The position numbers and the translations under genes are program-made. DNA of 41,152 nt, from NCBI GenBank assembly GCA_017517035.1, contig JAFXAN010000098.1, positions 1 to 41,152 of the forward strand, read 5' to 3'. A model generated the notes under the pieces. It had not been told where the DNA came from and searched no databases. It saw nothing but the letters and a program-made list of their open reading frames with translations. The stretch comes from Clostridia bacterium. Its GTDB lineage: Bacteria > Bacillota > Clostridia > Oscillospirales > CAG-272. Numbering within the stretch: the first letter of the stretch is position 1; every line of letters begins with the position of its first letter. Positions 34,482 to 41,152 of this stretch are shown in pieces.

Positions 34482-35581
34482 GCTCTTTCAAATACCTCGT
34501 TTATATGTGAATATATCTCTTCTGCGGCATTTTTTGAGAGGTCACGCTCCATCAGCTTTTTCATATGATCTAGCCTGATATCGTCGCAGACCAGCTCCAT
34601 AGCCATTTTCGCAAGCTCCTCGGGCTCGGAGGCAGAGAGAATATATCCCTTTCGTGTCAAAAATTCAATATTTCTTGTTTCACAGCCGGGAACAGCATTG
34701 ATGCACACCATAGGCAATCTTTTTGCAAGTGCTTCGCTTGTGCTGAGACCTCCCGGCTTGCCTATAAGAAGCTCGGAAGCATCCATAAGCGAGCTTATTC
34801 TGTCGCTATAGCCTAATATTCTTATTTTTTCACCGGAATATATCTGAAGCGCATCAAACAGTTTTCTGTTATTTCCGCAAACAACGGTCAGGCTGACATC
34901 GTCCGTGAGACGGGACGAAAGTGCCTCGGTCAGCTCTTCCATGGGACCTGCTCCCATGCTTCCGCACATCATTAGAATATGTTTTCCTTTGATATCCAGT
35001 CCTTCTGATTTTTTTGCTGCTTCTTTTTCGCCTTTTTCATAAAATATTTTTCTCACCGGAATGCCGCTCTCAACTATTTTGTCACATGGCACGCCCCTCT
35101 CGGCAAAATCCGCTTTTAATCCTATCGGGATGAAAAAAGCATCCATGTTTCCCATATTGACACCGGGGCTGCAGGTATAATCCGTGGCAACAAAATATGC
35201 CCTGAAGCTCGGTGAAAATTTTTTTCTTATCTCGGTGAGGGTAAGCTCCGCAAAGACATGAACAGCAATAACTATTTCAAAATCGTTATCGATTATATAT
35301 TCATAAAGCTCATCTGCGTTGCTTGCATTGGCATAATAAAGAACTTTATTATTGTGATTTTCCTCGAAGCGGTATGTGGCACCGAAAAGCCTTGGCAAAT
35401 GTCTGTAAACAAAAATATGTCCTTTGCTGACAGCATCCGAAACTCCTTTTGAAAAAAGAGCAAGGGTATCGAATATTTCGCATTCCGCTCCGTGCTCTTC
35501 AAAGCACTCTTTAATAGCTTTTGCGGCGGAATTATGTCCTCCGCCGGTATTACATGAAAGAATAAGTACTTTTCTTCTCAT
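34478..35581 (-). CDS. UgtP/MGDG synthase-like diacylglycerol glycosyltransferase
   Basis: A 367-residue GT28-type glycosyltransferase. The N-terminal domain starts MRRKVLILSCNTGGGHNSAAKAI, the MGDG synthase signature; the acceptor-side motif YFVATDYTCSPG follows, and the C-terminal donor domain has LMMCGSMGAGPMEEL and LIGKPGGLSTSEALAKRLP. Relatives add glucose or galactose from UDP-sugars to diacylglycerol, giving glycolipids that can anchor lipoteichoic acid. GGAGGC lies six bases before the ATG; start and end overlap both neighbours by ATGA. The sugar and acceptor cannot be read from sequence. Confidence 0.9.
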   Translation of the reverse strand: MRRKVLILSCNTGGGHNSAAKAIKECFEEHGAECEIFDTLALFSKGVSDAVSKGHIFVYRHLPRLFGATYRFEENHNNKVLYYANASNADELYEYIIDNDFEIVIAVHVFAELTLTEIRKKFSPSFRAYFVATDYTCSPGVNMGNMDAFFIPIGLKADFAERGVPCDKIVESGIPVRKIFYEKGEKEAAKKSEGLDIKGKHILMMCGSMGAGPMEELTEALSSRLTDDVSLTVVCGNNRKLFDALQIYSGEKIRILGYSDRISSLMDASELLIGKPGGLSTSEALAKRLPMVCINAVPGCETRNIEFLTRKGYILSASEPEELAKMAMELVCDDIRLDHMKKLMERDLSKNAAEEIYSHINEVFERA

Positions 35582-36078
35582 TTTAAAGCCTCCTTCTCTC
35601 TTTTGCTGTTTTCCCTTTTTATCTGACGGCGGTAGAGACGCACAAGCTTAGGTCTGTTATACCGCTGTATCATAATAAAAGGAATATTGCAAAAAATATA
35701 TATCAGCATGAATATTAAGCCTCTTTTTCCGCGTACAGTAAAGAGCAGCACTGGACTTGAAAGGATAAGGAGATAATGAACAAGCTCGGATAGACAGGTT
35801 TCTTTTATATATTTGAATATATGTTCCGATGACATTTCTTTGTTCAGTTTTTTCTTGAACATATAGGGAACAACTTTGCTCATATCCGGAGCTTTTGCTA
35901 TCCATTTTGATATATGAAATTTGTTATAGAAAGAGCCTCCTGCCTCATAGCTGTATTCTCTGAAGGGGAAAGCATTGTATTTCAGCAGCTTTTTGGGGAA
36001 AACAAGCCCGAAAATATGGGCAATAATGCCCGCTGTCAAAGTGAAAATGATTCCGAATTTGAGATCTCGATAAAGCAT
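35578..36078 (-). CDS. CrtO-like glycosyl acyltransferase family protein
   Basis: A 166-residue membrane protein with hydrophobic segments near 8-28 and 95-135. It resembles the family named for glycosyl-4,4'-diaponeurosporenoate acyltransferase (CrtO of staphyloxanthin synthesis): FPFREYSYEAGGSFYNKF, ISKWIAKAPDMSKVVP and HYLLILSSPVLLF fall in the family's order. No carotenoid genes are nearby, so it more likely acylates another glycolipid. I choose ATG 36078, ten bases after GGAGG; TTG 36081 is a nearby alternative. It is the first gene of the operon. Confidence 0.7.
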   Translation of the reverse strand: MLYRDLKFGIIFTLTAGIIAHIFGLVFPKKLLKYNAFPFREYSYEAGGSFYNKFHISKWIAKAPDMSKVVPYMFKKKLNKEMSSEHIFKYIKETCLSELVHYLLILSSPVLLFTVRGKRGLIFMLIYIFCNIPFIMIQRYNRPKLVRLYRRQIKRENSKREKEALK

Positions 36079-36098
36079 CAAAGCATAGCCTCCATTCT

Positions 36099-36133
36099 TT
36101 CGTTATAATAATGCTTAACCATTTTATAACGAA
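36099..36133. promoter_or_regulatory. Perfect 10-bp inverted repeat upstream of the lipid operon
   Basis: TTCGTTATAA (36099-36108) and TTATAACGAA (36124-36133) are exact inverted repeats with a 15-bp spacer, centres 25 bp apart, ending 21 bases before the first gene of the lipid operon. It is AT-rich with no T-tail, so it is a better candidate operator than terminator. No convincing sigma-A promoter overlaps it, though TTGACT occurs on the minus strand at 36141-36146. Confidence 0.5.
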
Positions 36134-36159
36134 AAAATCAAGTCAATGTAAATTTTGCT

Positions 36160-36996
36160 TTAATCGTAGTGCTTTGTTGGCTTTACTGTTTCAATCCACT
36201 GGAGCACGAGAGGGAACCATGTTCTGTTGTGCTCGTGTGTTTTTGTATCGTCACCTCCCGAAACCTCGGGAGTTGCAAGTGACATTCCGTGCCGTCCTTC
36301 GGGGTAGATATGAAGCTCAAAGGGAACACCGTTTTCTCTGAGTGCGCTTGCCATAAGAAGTGAATTTTCAACCGGAACACAGGTGTCCGCAAAGGTATGC
36401 CAGAGGAATGCGGGAGGTGTTTCACTGTCAACGAAATTTTCAAGAGAATATGCCGCCATTTCCTCATCTGTGGCATCATCCTTTCCGCAAAGGTTGAGGA
36501 AGGAGCCTCTGTGTGCAAATTCACCCGAGGTTATAACGGGATAAGAAAGGATCATGCCTGTTGGACGGCAGATTTCGTTTGATATATCGCCAAGTGCCTC
36601 GGCAATCTTCGGATGCTTCCAGAAAACACCCGTTGAACCTGCAAGATGTCCTCCTGCGGAGAAACCGACGGTGAAAACATAATCGGGATCAATGCTGAAA
36701 TGCTCCGCATTTTCTCTTATGTACTTTATAGATGCCAGAGCCTGGATCTGCGGACGGAAATCGTTTGCATAGGGCTTTACGCTGTATTTCAGAACAAATG
36801 TGTTTATGCCTGCCGCAAGAAAGCCTCTTGCAACGGCATCGCCCTCTCTGTCATCGCAAACGCCTGAATATCCTCCGCCCGGGAGGATAAGTATCGCTTT
36901 TCTGCGATTATTGAAATTCGGCATATCATCGCAGAGATATGCCTTCAGATATGTTTTTTCCGCATCGGGAAAAAGATCAATATGTTCAAAACGCAT
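36160..36996 (-). CDS. Alpha/beta hydrolase, BD-FAE/lipase-like esterase
   Basis: A 278-residue alpha/beta hydrolase of the hormone-sensitive lipase/xylan esterase-like group. The oxyanion loop is LPGGGYSGVC, the nucleophile elbow GFSAGGHLAG, the acid lies in WHTFADTCVPVEN and the His in GRHGMSLA. No signal peptide is seen, so it probably acts on intracellular acetylated sugars. AGGTGATAAAAT precedes the ATG at 36996. It is divergent from the SPFH gene, with symmetric promoters between them, and stops 81 bases before the lipid operon on the same strand. Confidence 0.85.
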   Translation of the reverse strand: MRFEHIDLFPDAEKTYLKAYLCDDMPNFNNRRKAILILPGGGYSGVCDDREGDAVARGFLAAGINTFVLKYSVKPYANDFRPQIQALASIKYIRENAEHFSIDPDYVFTVGFSAGGHLAGSTGVFWKHPKIAEALGDISNEICRPTGMILSYPVITSGEFAHRGSFLNLCGKDDATDEEMAAYSLENFVDSETPPAFLWHTFADTCVPVENSLLMASALRENGVPFELHIYPEGRHGMSLATPEVSGGDDTKTHEHNRTWFPLVLQWIETVKPTKHYD

Positions 36997-37027
36997 ATTT
37001 TATCACCTCACTGATTTGATATATGTT

Positions 37028-37056
37028 ATGTTACCACATTTTCCCTTTTTTTTCAA
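37028..37056 (-). promoter_or_regulatory. Promoter of the esterase gene
   Basis: On the minus strand TTGAAA (37051-37056), 17-bp spacer, TAACAT (37028-37033). The spacer and -10 (AAAATGTGGTAA) closely mirror the divergent SPFH promoter. Confidence 0.6.
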
Positions 37057-37073
37057 GTGTTTTTGAAAATCTA

Positions 37074-37102
37074 TTGAAAAAAATGAAAAAATGTGGTAAT
37101 AT
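37074..37102 (+). promoter_or_regulatory. Promoter of the SPFH-flippase operon
   Basis: TTGAAA (37074-37079), 17-bp spacer, TAATAT (37097-37102), 32 bases before the SPFH start; the -35 is preceded by CTA. It mirrors the opposing esterase promoter. Confidence 0.65.
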
Positions 37103-37134
37103 ATCTTTATAAATCAATAAAGGAGATTTGAAAA

Positions 37135-38061
37135 ATGTTCGGACTTTTTTTAGGCATTATTATTCTTTTGGTGGCTGTTGGTTTTGGTATTTTGGTATCA
37201 AAAAAAGCGAAGGCACTTTCAGCTATCGTTATCACTCTCGGCGTGATCGTCGGTATCGGAAGTATAATCATTTCCTGCATAGCTTCTGTTCCCACGGGAA
37301 TGACGGGAATCGTCACGACCTTCGGTAAGGTTGAAAATTATGTTCTCGATGCGGGACTTTCAATGAAAGCACCCTGGCAGACCGTGATAAAAATGGATAA
37401 CAGAATCCAGAAGAAGAGTGTTTCTCTCTCCTGCTTCTCCTCGGATATTCAAGAGGTCAGCGTTGCATATACCGTCAACTATCAGATAGATAAATCAAAT
37501 GCAATGAATATCTATAAGAGCATCGGAACGGGATATTTTGAAACTGTGATCCAGCCCAGCATCACAGAAGCGGTAAAAGAGGTCACAGCCCGCTATACCG
37601 CAGAGGCACTTGTAAACAGCCGTGAGGAGCTTTCAAACGAGATTGAAAAGGTGCTCACCGAAAGACTTGTTGCTTATAACATCAACATCGTTGATACATC
37701 AATTGAGGATATGGACTTTACTGATGCCTTTACCAGCGCGGTTGAGGCAAAGCAGGTTGCGCAGCAGAATAAGCTGAAGGCTGAAACCGAGGCACAGCAG
37801 AAGATCGTTGAGGCTGAGGCTGCGGCAAAGGTAAAGACTGTTGAAGCACAAGCGGAAGCGGATGCCGAAAAGATAAAGGCTGAGGCCGAGGCATATCAGA
37901 TAAAGATAAAGGCGGAAGCGGAGGCAGAGGCAAACGCCAAGATCAATGCTTCTCTTACTGATGAACTGAATGATTATTATTATATCAATCAGTGGAACGG
38001 TGTTCTTCCTGGAACATATGTAGGTTCAGACGATGTCAGCACAATAATCAATCCGAACTGA
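37135..38061 (+). CDS. SPFH/prohibitin-family membrane protein
   Basis: A 308-residue membrane scaffold protein. Two hydrophobic segments (about 2-22 and 28-50) lead to an SPFH/band 7 domain (about 52-200), recognisable in VPTGMTGIVTTFGKVENY, GLSMKAPWQTVIKMDNRIQ and VLTERLVAYNINIVDTSIED. A long Ala/Glu/Lys coiled coil follows (about 205-270, repeats of AEAEA and KIKAEAE) and a short tail with YYINQWNGVLP. Such proteins oligomerise and organise membrane zones or quench protease activity. AAGGAGA precedes ATG 37135. It is followed one base later by a flippase gene, an unusual partner. Confidence 0.9.
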   Translation: MFGLFLGIIILLVAVGFGILVSKKAKALSAIVITLGVIVGIGSIIISCIASVPTGMTGIVTTFGKVENYVLDAGLSMKAPWQTVIKMDNRIQKKSVSLSCFSSDIQEVSVAYTVNYQIDKSNAMNIYKSIGTGYFETVIQPSITEAVKEVTARYTAEALVNSREELSNEIEKVLTERLVAYNINIVDTSIEDMDFTDAFTSAVEAKQVAQQNKLKAETEAQQKIVEAEAAAKVKTVEAQAEADAEKIKAEAEAYQIKIKAEAEAEANAKINASLTDELNDYYYINQWNGVLPGTYVGSDDVSTIINPN

Positions 38062-38062
38062 A

Positions 38063-39475
38063 ATGGATAAATACAAAAAATTAGTTTCAAATACGGCAAT
38101 ACTCAGTATAGGCACGCTTGCCTCAAAGGTGCTTGTCTATCTGCTTTTGCCTCTCTATACGGGCTGCCTTTCGCCTGCCGAGTACAGTACGGCAGATCTG
38201 ATCTCGCAAACGGCAAATCTGCTTCTTCCGCTGCTTGCCCTTGGAATGGTGGATGCCATATTCCGCTTTGCAATAGATGCGGAAAAAGGGGAGACGGAAA
38301 AGGTCTTTTGCGTCAGCACTCTGATGGTGGCGATAGGTTCGGTCATTGCCCTTGCACTGATACCGATTTTTGAGATGACAGGATTCTTTGCGGGCTATTC
38401 ATGGCTTATTCCGCTTTATGTGATAGCTTCAAATTTTCACCTTTCGGCAGCACATTTCATAAGAGGGCAGGGCAAAACCAAGCTCTTTTCGATACAGGGA
38501 ATAATCTGTACTGCACTTACCATTGCTCTCAACCTTTTATTCCTTTTGGCATTCGACATGGGCGTTCTCGGATATGTTCTCTCGGTTGTTCTTTCAGACG
38601 CAATAATGACCGTTTTTCTCTATATAAAAGAAGGGCTTTGGCGTTATCTTGTACCGTCGAATTTTGACAGGGCGATACTTGGCAAAATGGTAAGATACAG
38701 CGTTCCGATGATACCGACCACGGTTTTTTGGTGGATAACAAATGTTGCGGATCGCTACATGATTGCATATTTTGATGGGGATGCCATAAACGGTCTTTAT
38801 GCGGTGGCATTCAAGGTGCCGACTCTTCTCATCCTCGTTTCGGGGATTTTCAGCGAGGCTTGGCAATATTCGGCAGTTACCGACGGAAATGACGGCGACA
38901 GAAGCAGATTCTTTTCGAGCGTTTTTGATTCTTTCCAATCTATCGTCTTTCTCGGAGCATCCTGCCTTGTGCTTATGGCGAAATTTTTCTCGAAAATACT
39001 TCTTGCCCATAGCTATTATGAGGCTTGGCAGTATATGCCCGTGCTTATTTTTGCAACGGTCTTTTCAAGCCTTGTGACTTTTATGTCAAGTGTTTATGTC
39101 AAGCATAAGAGGTCGGTAAATTCCTTTGTGACGGCGTTTATCGGTGCAGCTTCCAATATTGTTCTGAATTTACTTCTTATCCCGAAATTCAGCGCACAGG
39201 GAGCGGCGGTTGCCACTCTTGCTTGCTATATCATCGTCTATATAATTCGTTCGATAGACACGCAAAGATATGAAAAATTCAGCACAAAGCCCTTTATTGT
39301 TTTGCTTAATACCTTGATCGTTGCATTTCAGTGTGTGACAATGCTTTGTGAAGTGAAGCTCTGGTGGCTTTGGGGCACTTGCTCTGTTATAGCCATTGCG
39401 ATAATAAATTTCGGAGCGCTTTTTTCATCGCTTAAAACGGTGCTTCATAGCGTTTTTGGGCGATTCAAAAAATAA
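38063..39475 (+). CDS. Polysaccharide flippase (Wzx/MATE-like, MOP superfamily)
   Basis: A 470-residue polytopic protein with about 12-14 transmembrane helices, of the oligosaccharide flippase/polysaccharide biosynthesis family. The N-terminus SNTAILSIGTLASKVLVYLLLPLYTGCLSP is characteristic, as are FWWITNVADRYMIAYFDG and the C-terminal-half ASNIVLNLLLIPKFSAQGAAVAT. It would move a lipid-linked glycan across the membrane; no sugar-transferase genes for such a glycan are close by. No strong ribosome binding site precedes ATG 38063, so translation is probably coupled to the SPFH gene. Confidence 0.88.
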   Translation: MDKYKKLVSNTAILSIGTLASKVLVYLLLPLYTGCLSPAEYSTADLISQTANLLLPLLALGMVDAIFRFAIDAEKGETEKVFCVSTLMVAIGSVIALALIPIFEMTGFFAGYSWLIPLYVIASNFHLSAAHFIRGQGKTKLFSIQGIICTALTIALNLLFLLAFDMGVLGYVLSVVLSDAIMTVFLYIKEGLWRYLVPSNFDRAILGKMVRYSVPMIPTTVFWWITNVADRYMIAYFDGDAINGLYAVAFKVPTLLILVSGIFSEAWQYSAVTDGNDGDRSRFFSSVFDSFQSIVFLGASCLVLMAKFFSKILLAHSYYEAWQYMPVLIFATVFSSLVTFMSSVYVKHKRSVNSFVTAFIGAASNIVLNLLLIPKFSAQGAAVATLACYIIVYIIRSIDTQRYEKFSTKPFIVLLNTLIVAFQCVTMLCEVKLWWLWGTCSVIAIAIINFGALFSSLKTVLHSVFGRFKK

Positions 39476-39499
39476 TTTTGAATTTTTTCTGAAAAACTA

Positions 39500-39528
39500 T
39501 TGCAAAATGGAAAATAATATGGTATAAT
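39500..39528 (+). promoter_or_regulatory. Promoter of rplS
   Basis: TTGCAA (39500-39505), 17-bp spacer, TATAAT (39523-39528). The -35 follows AAACTA, as for mraZ and ftsZ. Transcription would begin near 39535. Confidence 0.8.
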
Positions 39529-39534
39529 ACCCGT

Positions 39535-39605
39535 GTTATGCACATTTTGCATAAGAATTAAGGGTGGTCCTCTGCCTAATGCTCGGCACGAACATCCGGA
39601 TTATA
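39535..39605 (+). promoter_or_regulatory. Candidate ribosomal protein L19 leader
   Basis: The transcript would start with a perfect 7-bp hairpin (TTATGCA at 39536-39542 with TGCATAA at 39548-39554), followed by a GGGTGGTCCTCTGCC segment that can pair with GGCACGAACATCC. This resembles the L19 leader known upstream of rplS in Firmicutes, where the protein is thought to repress its own synthesis. I recognise it by position and layout, not by an alignment. Confidence 0.55.
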
Positions 39606-39619
39606 AGGAGGAGCCAAAA

Positions 39620-39964
39620 ATGGATCTTATTAAGGCTTTTACAAACGAGCAGCTGAAGGAGACAGCACCTGTTCTCAACATCGGTGACACTGTCAGAATT
39701 CACAACAAAATCGTCGAGGGTACAAGAGAGAGAATCCAGATGTTCGAGGGAACAATCATCGCAAAGCACGGCGGCGGAATCTCCGAGACCTTCACAGTAA
39801 GACGCATTTCCTATGGCGTAGGCGTTGAAAAGACCTTCCCCGTACATTCTCCCAATGTAGTTAAGGTTGACATCATCCGCAGCGGTAAGGTTAGACGTGC
39901 TAAGCTTTACTACATCCGTAAGAAGGTTGGTAAGGCATCCAAGGTTAAGGAACAGATCCTTTAA
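39620..39964 (+). CDS. rplS: 50S ribosomal protein L19
   Basis: A 114-residue ribosomal protein found at the 30S-50S interface. [57 protein letters not shown] and the end [20 protein letters not shown] match L19 throughout. AAGGAGGAG lies six bases before ATG 39620; the longer frame from 39533 covers the leader. It is monocistronic here, separated from the trmD/rimM genes that often precede it. Confidence 0.97.
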   Translation: MDLIKAFTNEQLKETAPVLNIGDTVRIHNKIVEGTRERIQMFEGTIIAKHGGGISETFTVRRISYGVGVEKTFPVHSPNVVKVDIIRSGKVRRAKLYYIRKKVGKASKVKEQIL

Positions 39965-39980
39965 TTTTGATTTGATGAAG

Positions 39981-40010
39981 AAGAACGGCAATAGCCGTTC
40001 TTTTTCTTTG
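39981..40010 (+). terminator. Terminator of rplS
   Basis: Perfect 9-bp stem AAGAACGGC/GCCGTTCTT (39981-39989 with 39994-40002), 4-nt loop, T-rich tail TTTTTCTTT. Confidence 0.92.
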
Positions 40011-40064
40011 TATTTCAAAAAGGCACTCTTTTGTGTAAGAAAAATACTTTTTTTAAAAAAAGAG

Positions 40065-40094
40065 TTGACATAGCTCAGTTCTCTATGATAGAAT
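40065..40094 (+). promoter_or_regulatory. Promoter of the GNAT_C-like gene
   Basis: TTGACA (40065-40070), 18-bp spacer, TAGAAT (40089-40094), 29 bases before the start. Confidence 0.7.
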
Positions 40095-40123
40095 ACGCAT
40101 AGTGATATCATTAGGAGGTTTTT

Positions 40124-40999
40124 ATGCGTAAATTTTTAGTTGATTTTCTTGATAGATTTGATTACCCGGAAGAGGCAAAGGAAGCACTTGTAAGTTGCTA
40201 TGATGCGATGGCATCGAATGAATGCGCTGCAGCGGTTATGAATAAGTACCTTGATATTTACGCCGCAGGCGGAGATTACAAGCATTATGAAATGCTTGCG
40301 GACACAACAGCTGAGGCTCTGCGCATTGGTAAGCCTTGGCAGACGGCACATCTCGTTATGGGAATCCTTCTTTCAAAGATTTTAAAGGAAAAATATGCCG
40401 CAAAGGGCATTGATGAGCAGAGATGGGTCGATATTGTGGGCGACTTCAAATGCAAGCTCTTTGAATGCTACAGTGTTTACCACATCTGGGGCAGCTTTGT
40501 CGGGCATTGGTGGAGTCAGTTTTTCACAATGAACATCTTCGGTGTTGGAAGACTTCAATATGAAATGAAGCCCTTCGGCAAGGAATATAAGGATGAAAAT
40601 ATTCACCTCACACCTGATATGAAGGCTCTTTCGATACATATTCCATCGTCAGGTCCGCTTACAAAGGAGCTTCGTGAGGAGTCATACAGAATGGCAAAGG
40701 AATTTTTCGCTACATATTTTGGTGATCAGAAGGCTTTATTTATGTGTTCATCATGGCTTCTCTATCCCGACCACGAGGAAATGATTCCCGGCTCGAATAT
40801 TGTTGACTTTATGCATGATTTCAAGGTCTTTGAGGTTATGGAGTCTGAAAAATCAAATGATCTCTGGAGAATTTTTGCCGATGCTTATGTTCTTCCTTAT
40901 GAGCTTTTGCCACGCAATAATTCTCTGCGCCGTGCTTATGCTTCCCGTCTTTGCGAGGGCAAGAAGGTTGGCAGAGGAATAGGATTTTTTGTCAGATAA
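40124..40999 (+). CDS. Acyltransferase-like protein (GNAT_C domain type)
   Basis: A 291-residue soluble protein similar to uncharacterised clostridial proteins annotated with an N-acyltransferase N-terminal half and GNAT-like C-terminal half. The C-terminal part has LSIHIPSSGPLTKELREESYRMA, then MCSSWLLYPDHEEMIPGSNI, which are the stretches I rely on, and ends GKKVGRGIGFFVR as in full-length relatives. The substrate is unknown. AGGAGG lies seven bases before ATG 40124. It is monocistronic with its own promoter. The stop codon overlaps the first bases of repeat copy D. Confidence 0.6.
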   Translation: MRKFLVDFLDRFDYPEEAKEALVSCYDAMASNECAAAVMNKYLDIYAAGGDYKHYEMLADTTAEALRIGKPWQTAHLVMGILLSKILKEKYAAKGIDEQRWVDIVGDFKCKLFECYSVYHIWGSFVGHWWSQFFTMNIFGVGRLQYEMKPFGKEYKDENIHLTPDMKALSIHIPSSGPLTKELREESYRMAKEFFATYFGDQKALFMCSSWLLYPDHEEMIPGSNIVDFMHDFKVFEVMESEKSNDLWRIFADAYVLPYELLPRNNSLRRAYASRLCEGKKVGRGIGFFVR

Positions 41000-41152
41000 A
41001 CAGGAATTTAGCGAACAGTCGAAGCCGTAATCCGTAGGGGCGATCATTGATCGCCCGTCTCATAAACAGCTCAAAATATCGTTATTTTACGCCGTTTGTT
41101 TTTTCGGGCGATCAATGATCGCCCCTACAGATCTGCGTTTTTCATCGCACCG
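40998..41152. repeat. MITE-like intergenic element, copy D (cut by window end)
   Basis: It starts with AAACAGGAATTTAGCG inside the stop codon of the preceding gene and runs to the window end. It is the reverse complement of copy C, with about five differences in 155 bases, including both GGGCGATCAATGATCGCCC-type arms. By comparison with copy C, about 15 more bases and the right terminal repeat should follow beyond the window. Confidence 0.85.

Noticed and set aside
1..41152. tRNA, rRNA, prophage or CRISPR loci
   Set aside because: I looked for cloverleaf-like segments, rRNA signatures, phage structural genes and spaced repeats and saw none, though without a computed scan small RNAs could be missed.

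Overview
The window looks like a chromosomal segment of a low-to-moderate GC, Gram-positive, endospore-lineage Firmicute, most likely a gut Clostridia of the Oscillospirales/Ruminococcaceae type. The grounds are a complete sporulation sigma factor of the SigK type, a SpoVD-like PBP with PASTA domains, HPr kinase, PPi-dependent phosphofructokinase, a DAP-type MurE, strong GGAGG ribosome binding sites and 17-bp-spaced sigma-A promoters. The taxonomic placement is inference; there is no rRNA here.

Layout. 1-444 is an intergenic repeat element plus a terminator. 445-1683 (-) is PPi-phosphofructokinase, divergent from sigK (1810-2493). 2962-17428 (+) is the division and cell wall (dcw) cluster: mraZ, rsmH, ftsL-like, a sugar-phosphate isomerase-like TIM barrel, a SpoVD/PBP2-type transpeptidase, murE, murF, mraY, ftsW, murG, ftsQ and ftsZ. 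murD, murC, murB and ftsA are absent from it. 17496-22716 (+) is a tight follow-on operon: DUF554 membrane protein, manA, an LTA-synthase-like sulfatase-fold enzyme, a histidine phosphatase and an alpha/beta hydrolase.

22797-24335 (-) holds an AEC transporter and a family 4 uracil-DNA glycosylase. 24506-25467 (+) is a compact three-gene operon of small proteins I do not recognise. It converges on, and overlaps by 72 bp, a minus-strand operon (25396-28373) of a PrsA/SurA-like lipoprotein, a single-pass membrane protein and an unknown protein. Then come hprK (28527-29474, +), pyruvate kinase (29819-31231, -) and a PadR regulator with a membrane partner (31403-32417, +). 32663-36078 (-) is a translationally coupled four-gene operon (CrtO-like acyltransferase, UgtP-like glycosyltransferase, PAP2-family protein, serine hydrolase) that looks like a glycolipid-making or remodelling pathway. 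An esterase (36160-36996, -) is divergent from an SPFH protein and a flippase (37135-39475, +). rplS with a structured leader and a GNAT_C-type acyltransferase-like gene close the window.

Themes. Much of the window serves the envelope: peptidoglycan precursors and septation (dcw), an LTA-like polymer enzyme and a possible glycolipid anchor pathway. Intergenic DNA carries a family of small elements with shared terminal inverted repeats (AAACAGTAATTT...). Four copies lie at 48-390, 29558-29760, 32451-32620 and 40998-window end; the last two are near-identical and inverted relative to each other. Many promoters share a CTATTG -35 context. Nothing here is phage, CRISPR or a complete insertion sequence. 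The most promising undescribed units are the four-gene lipid operon and the three-gene small-protein operon.
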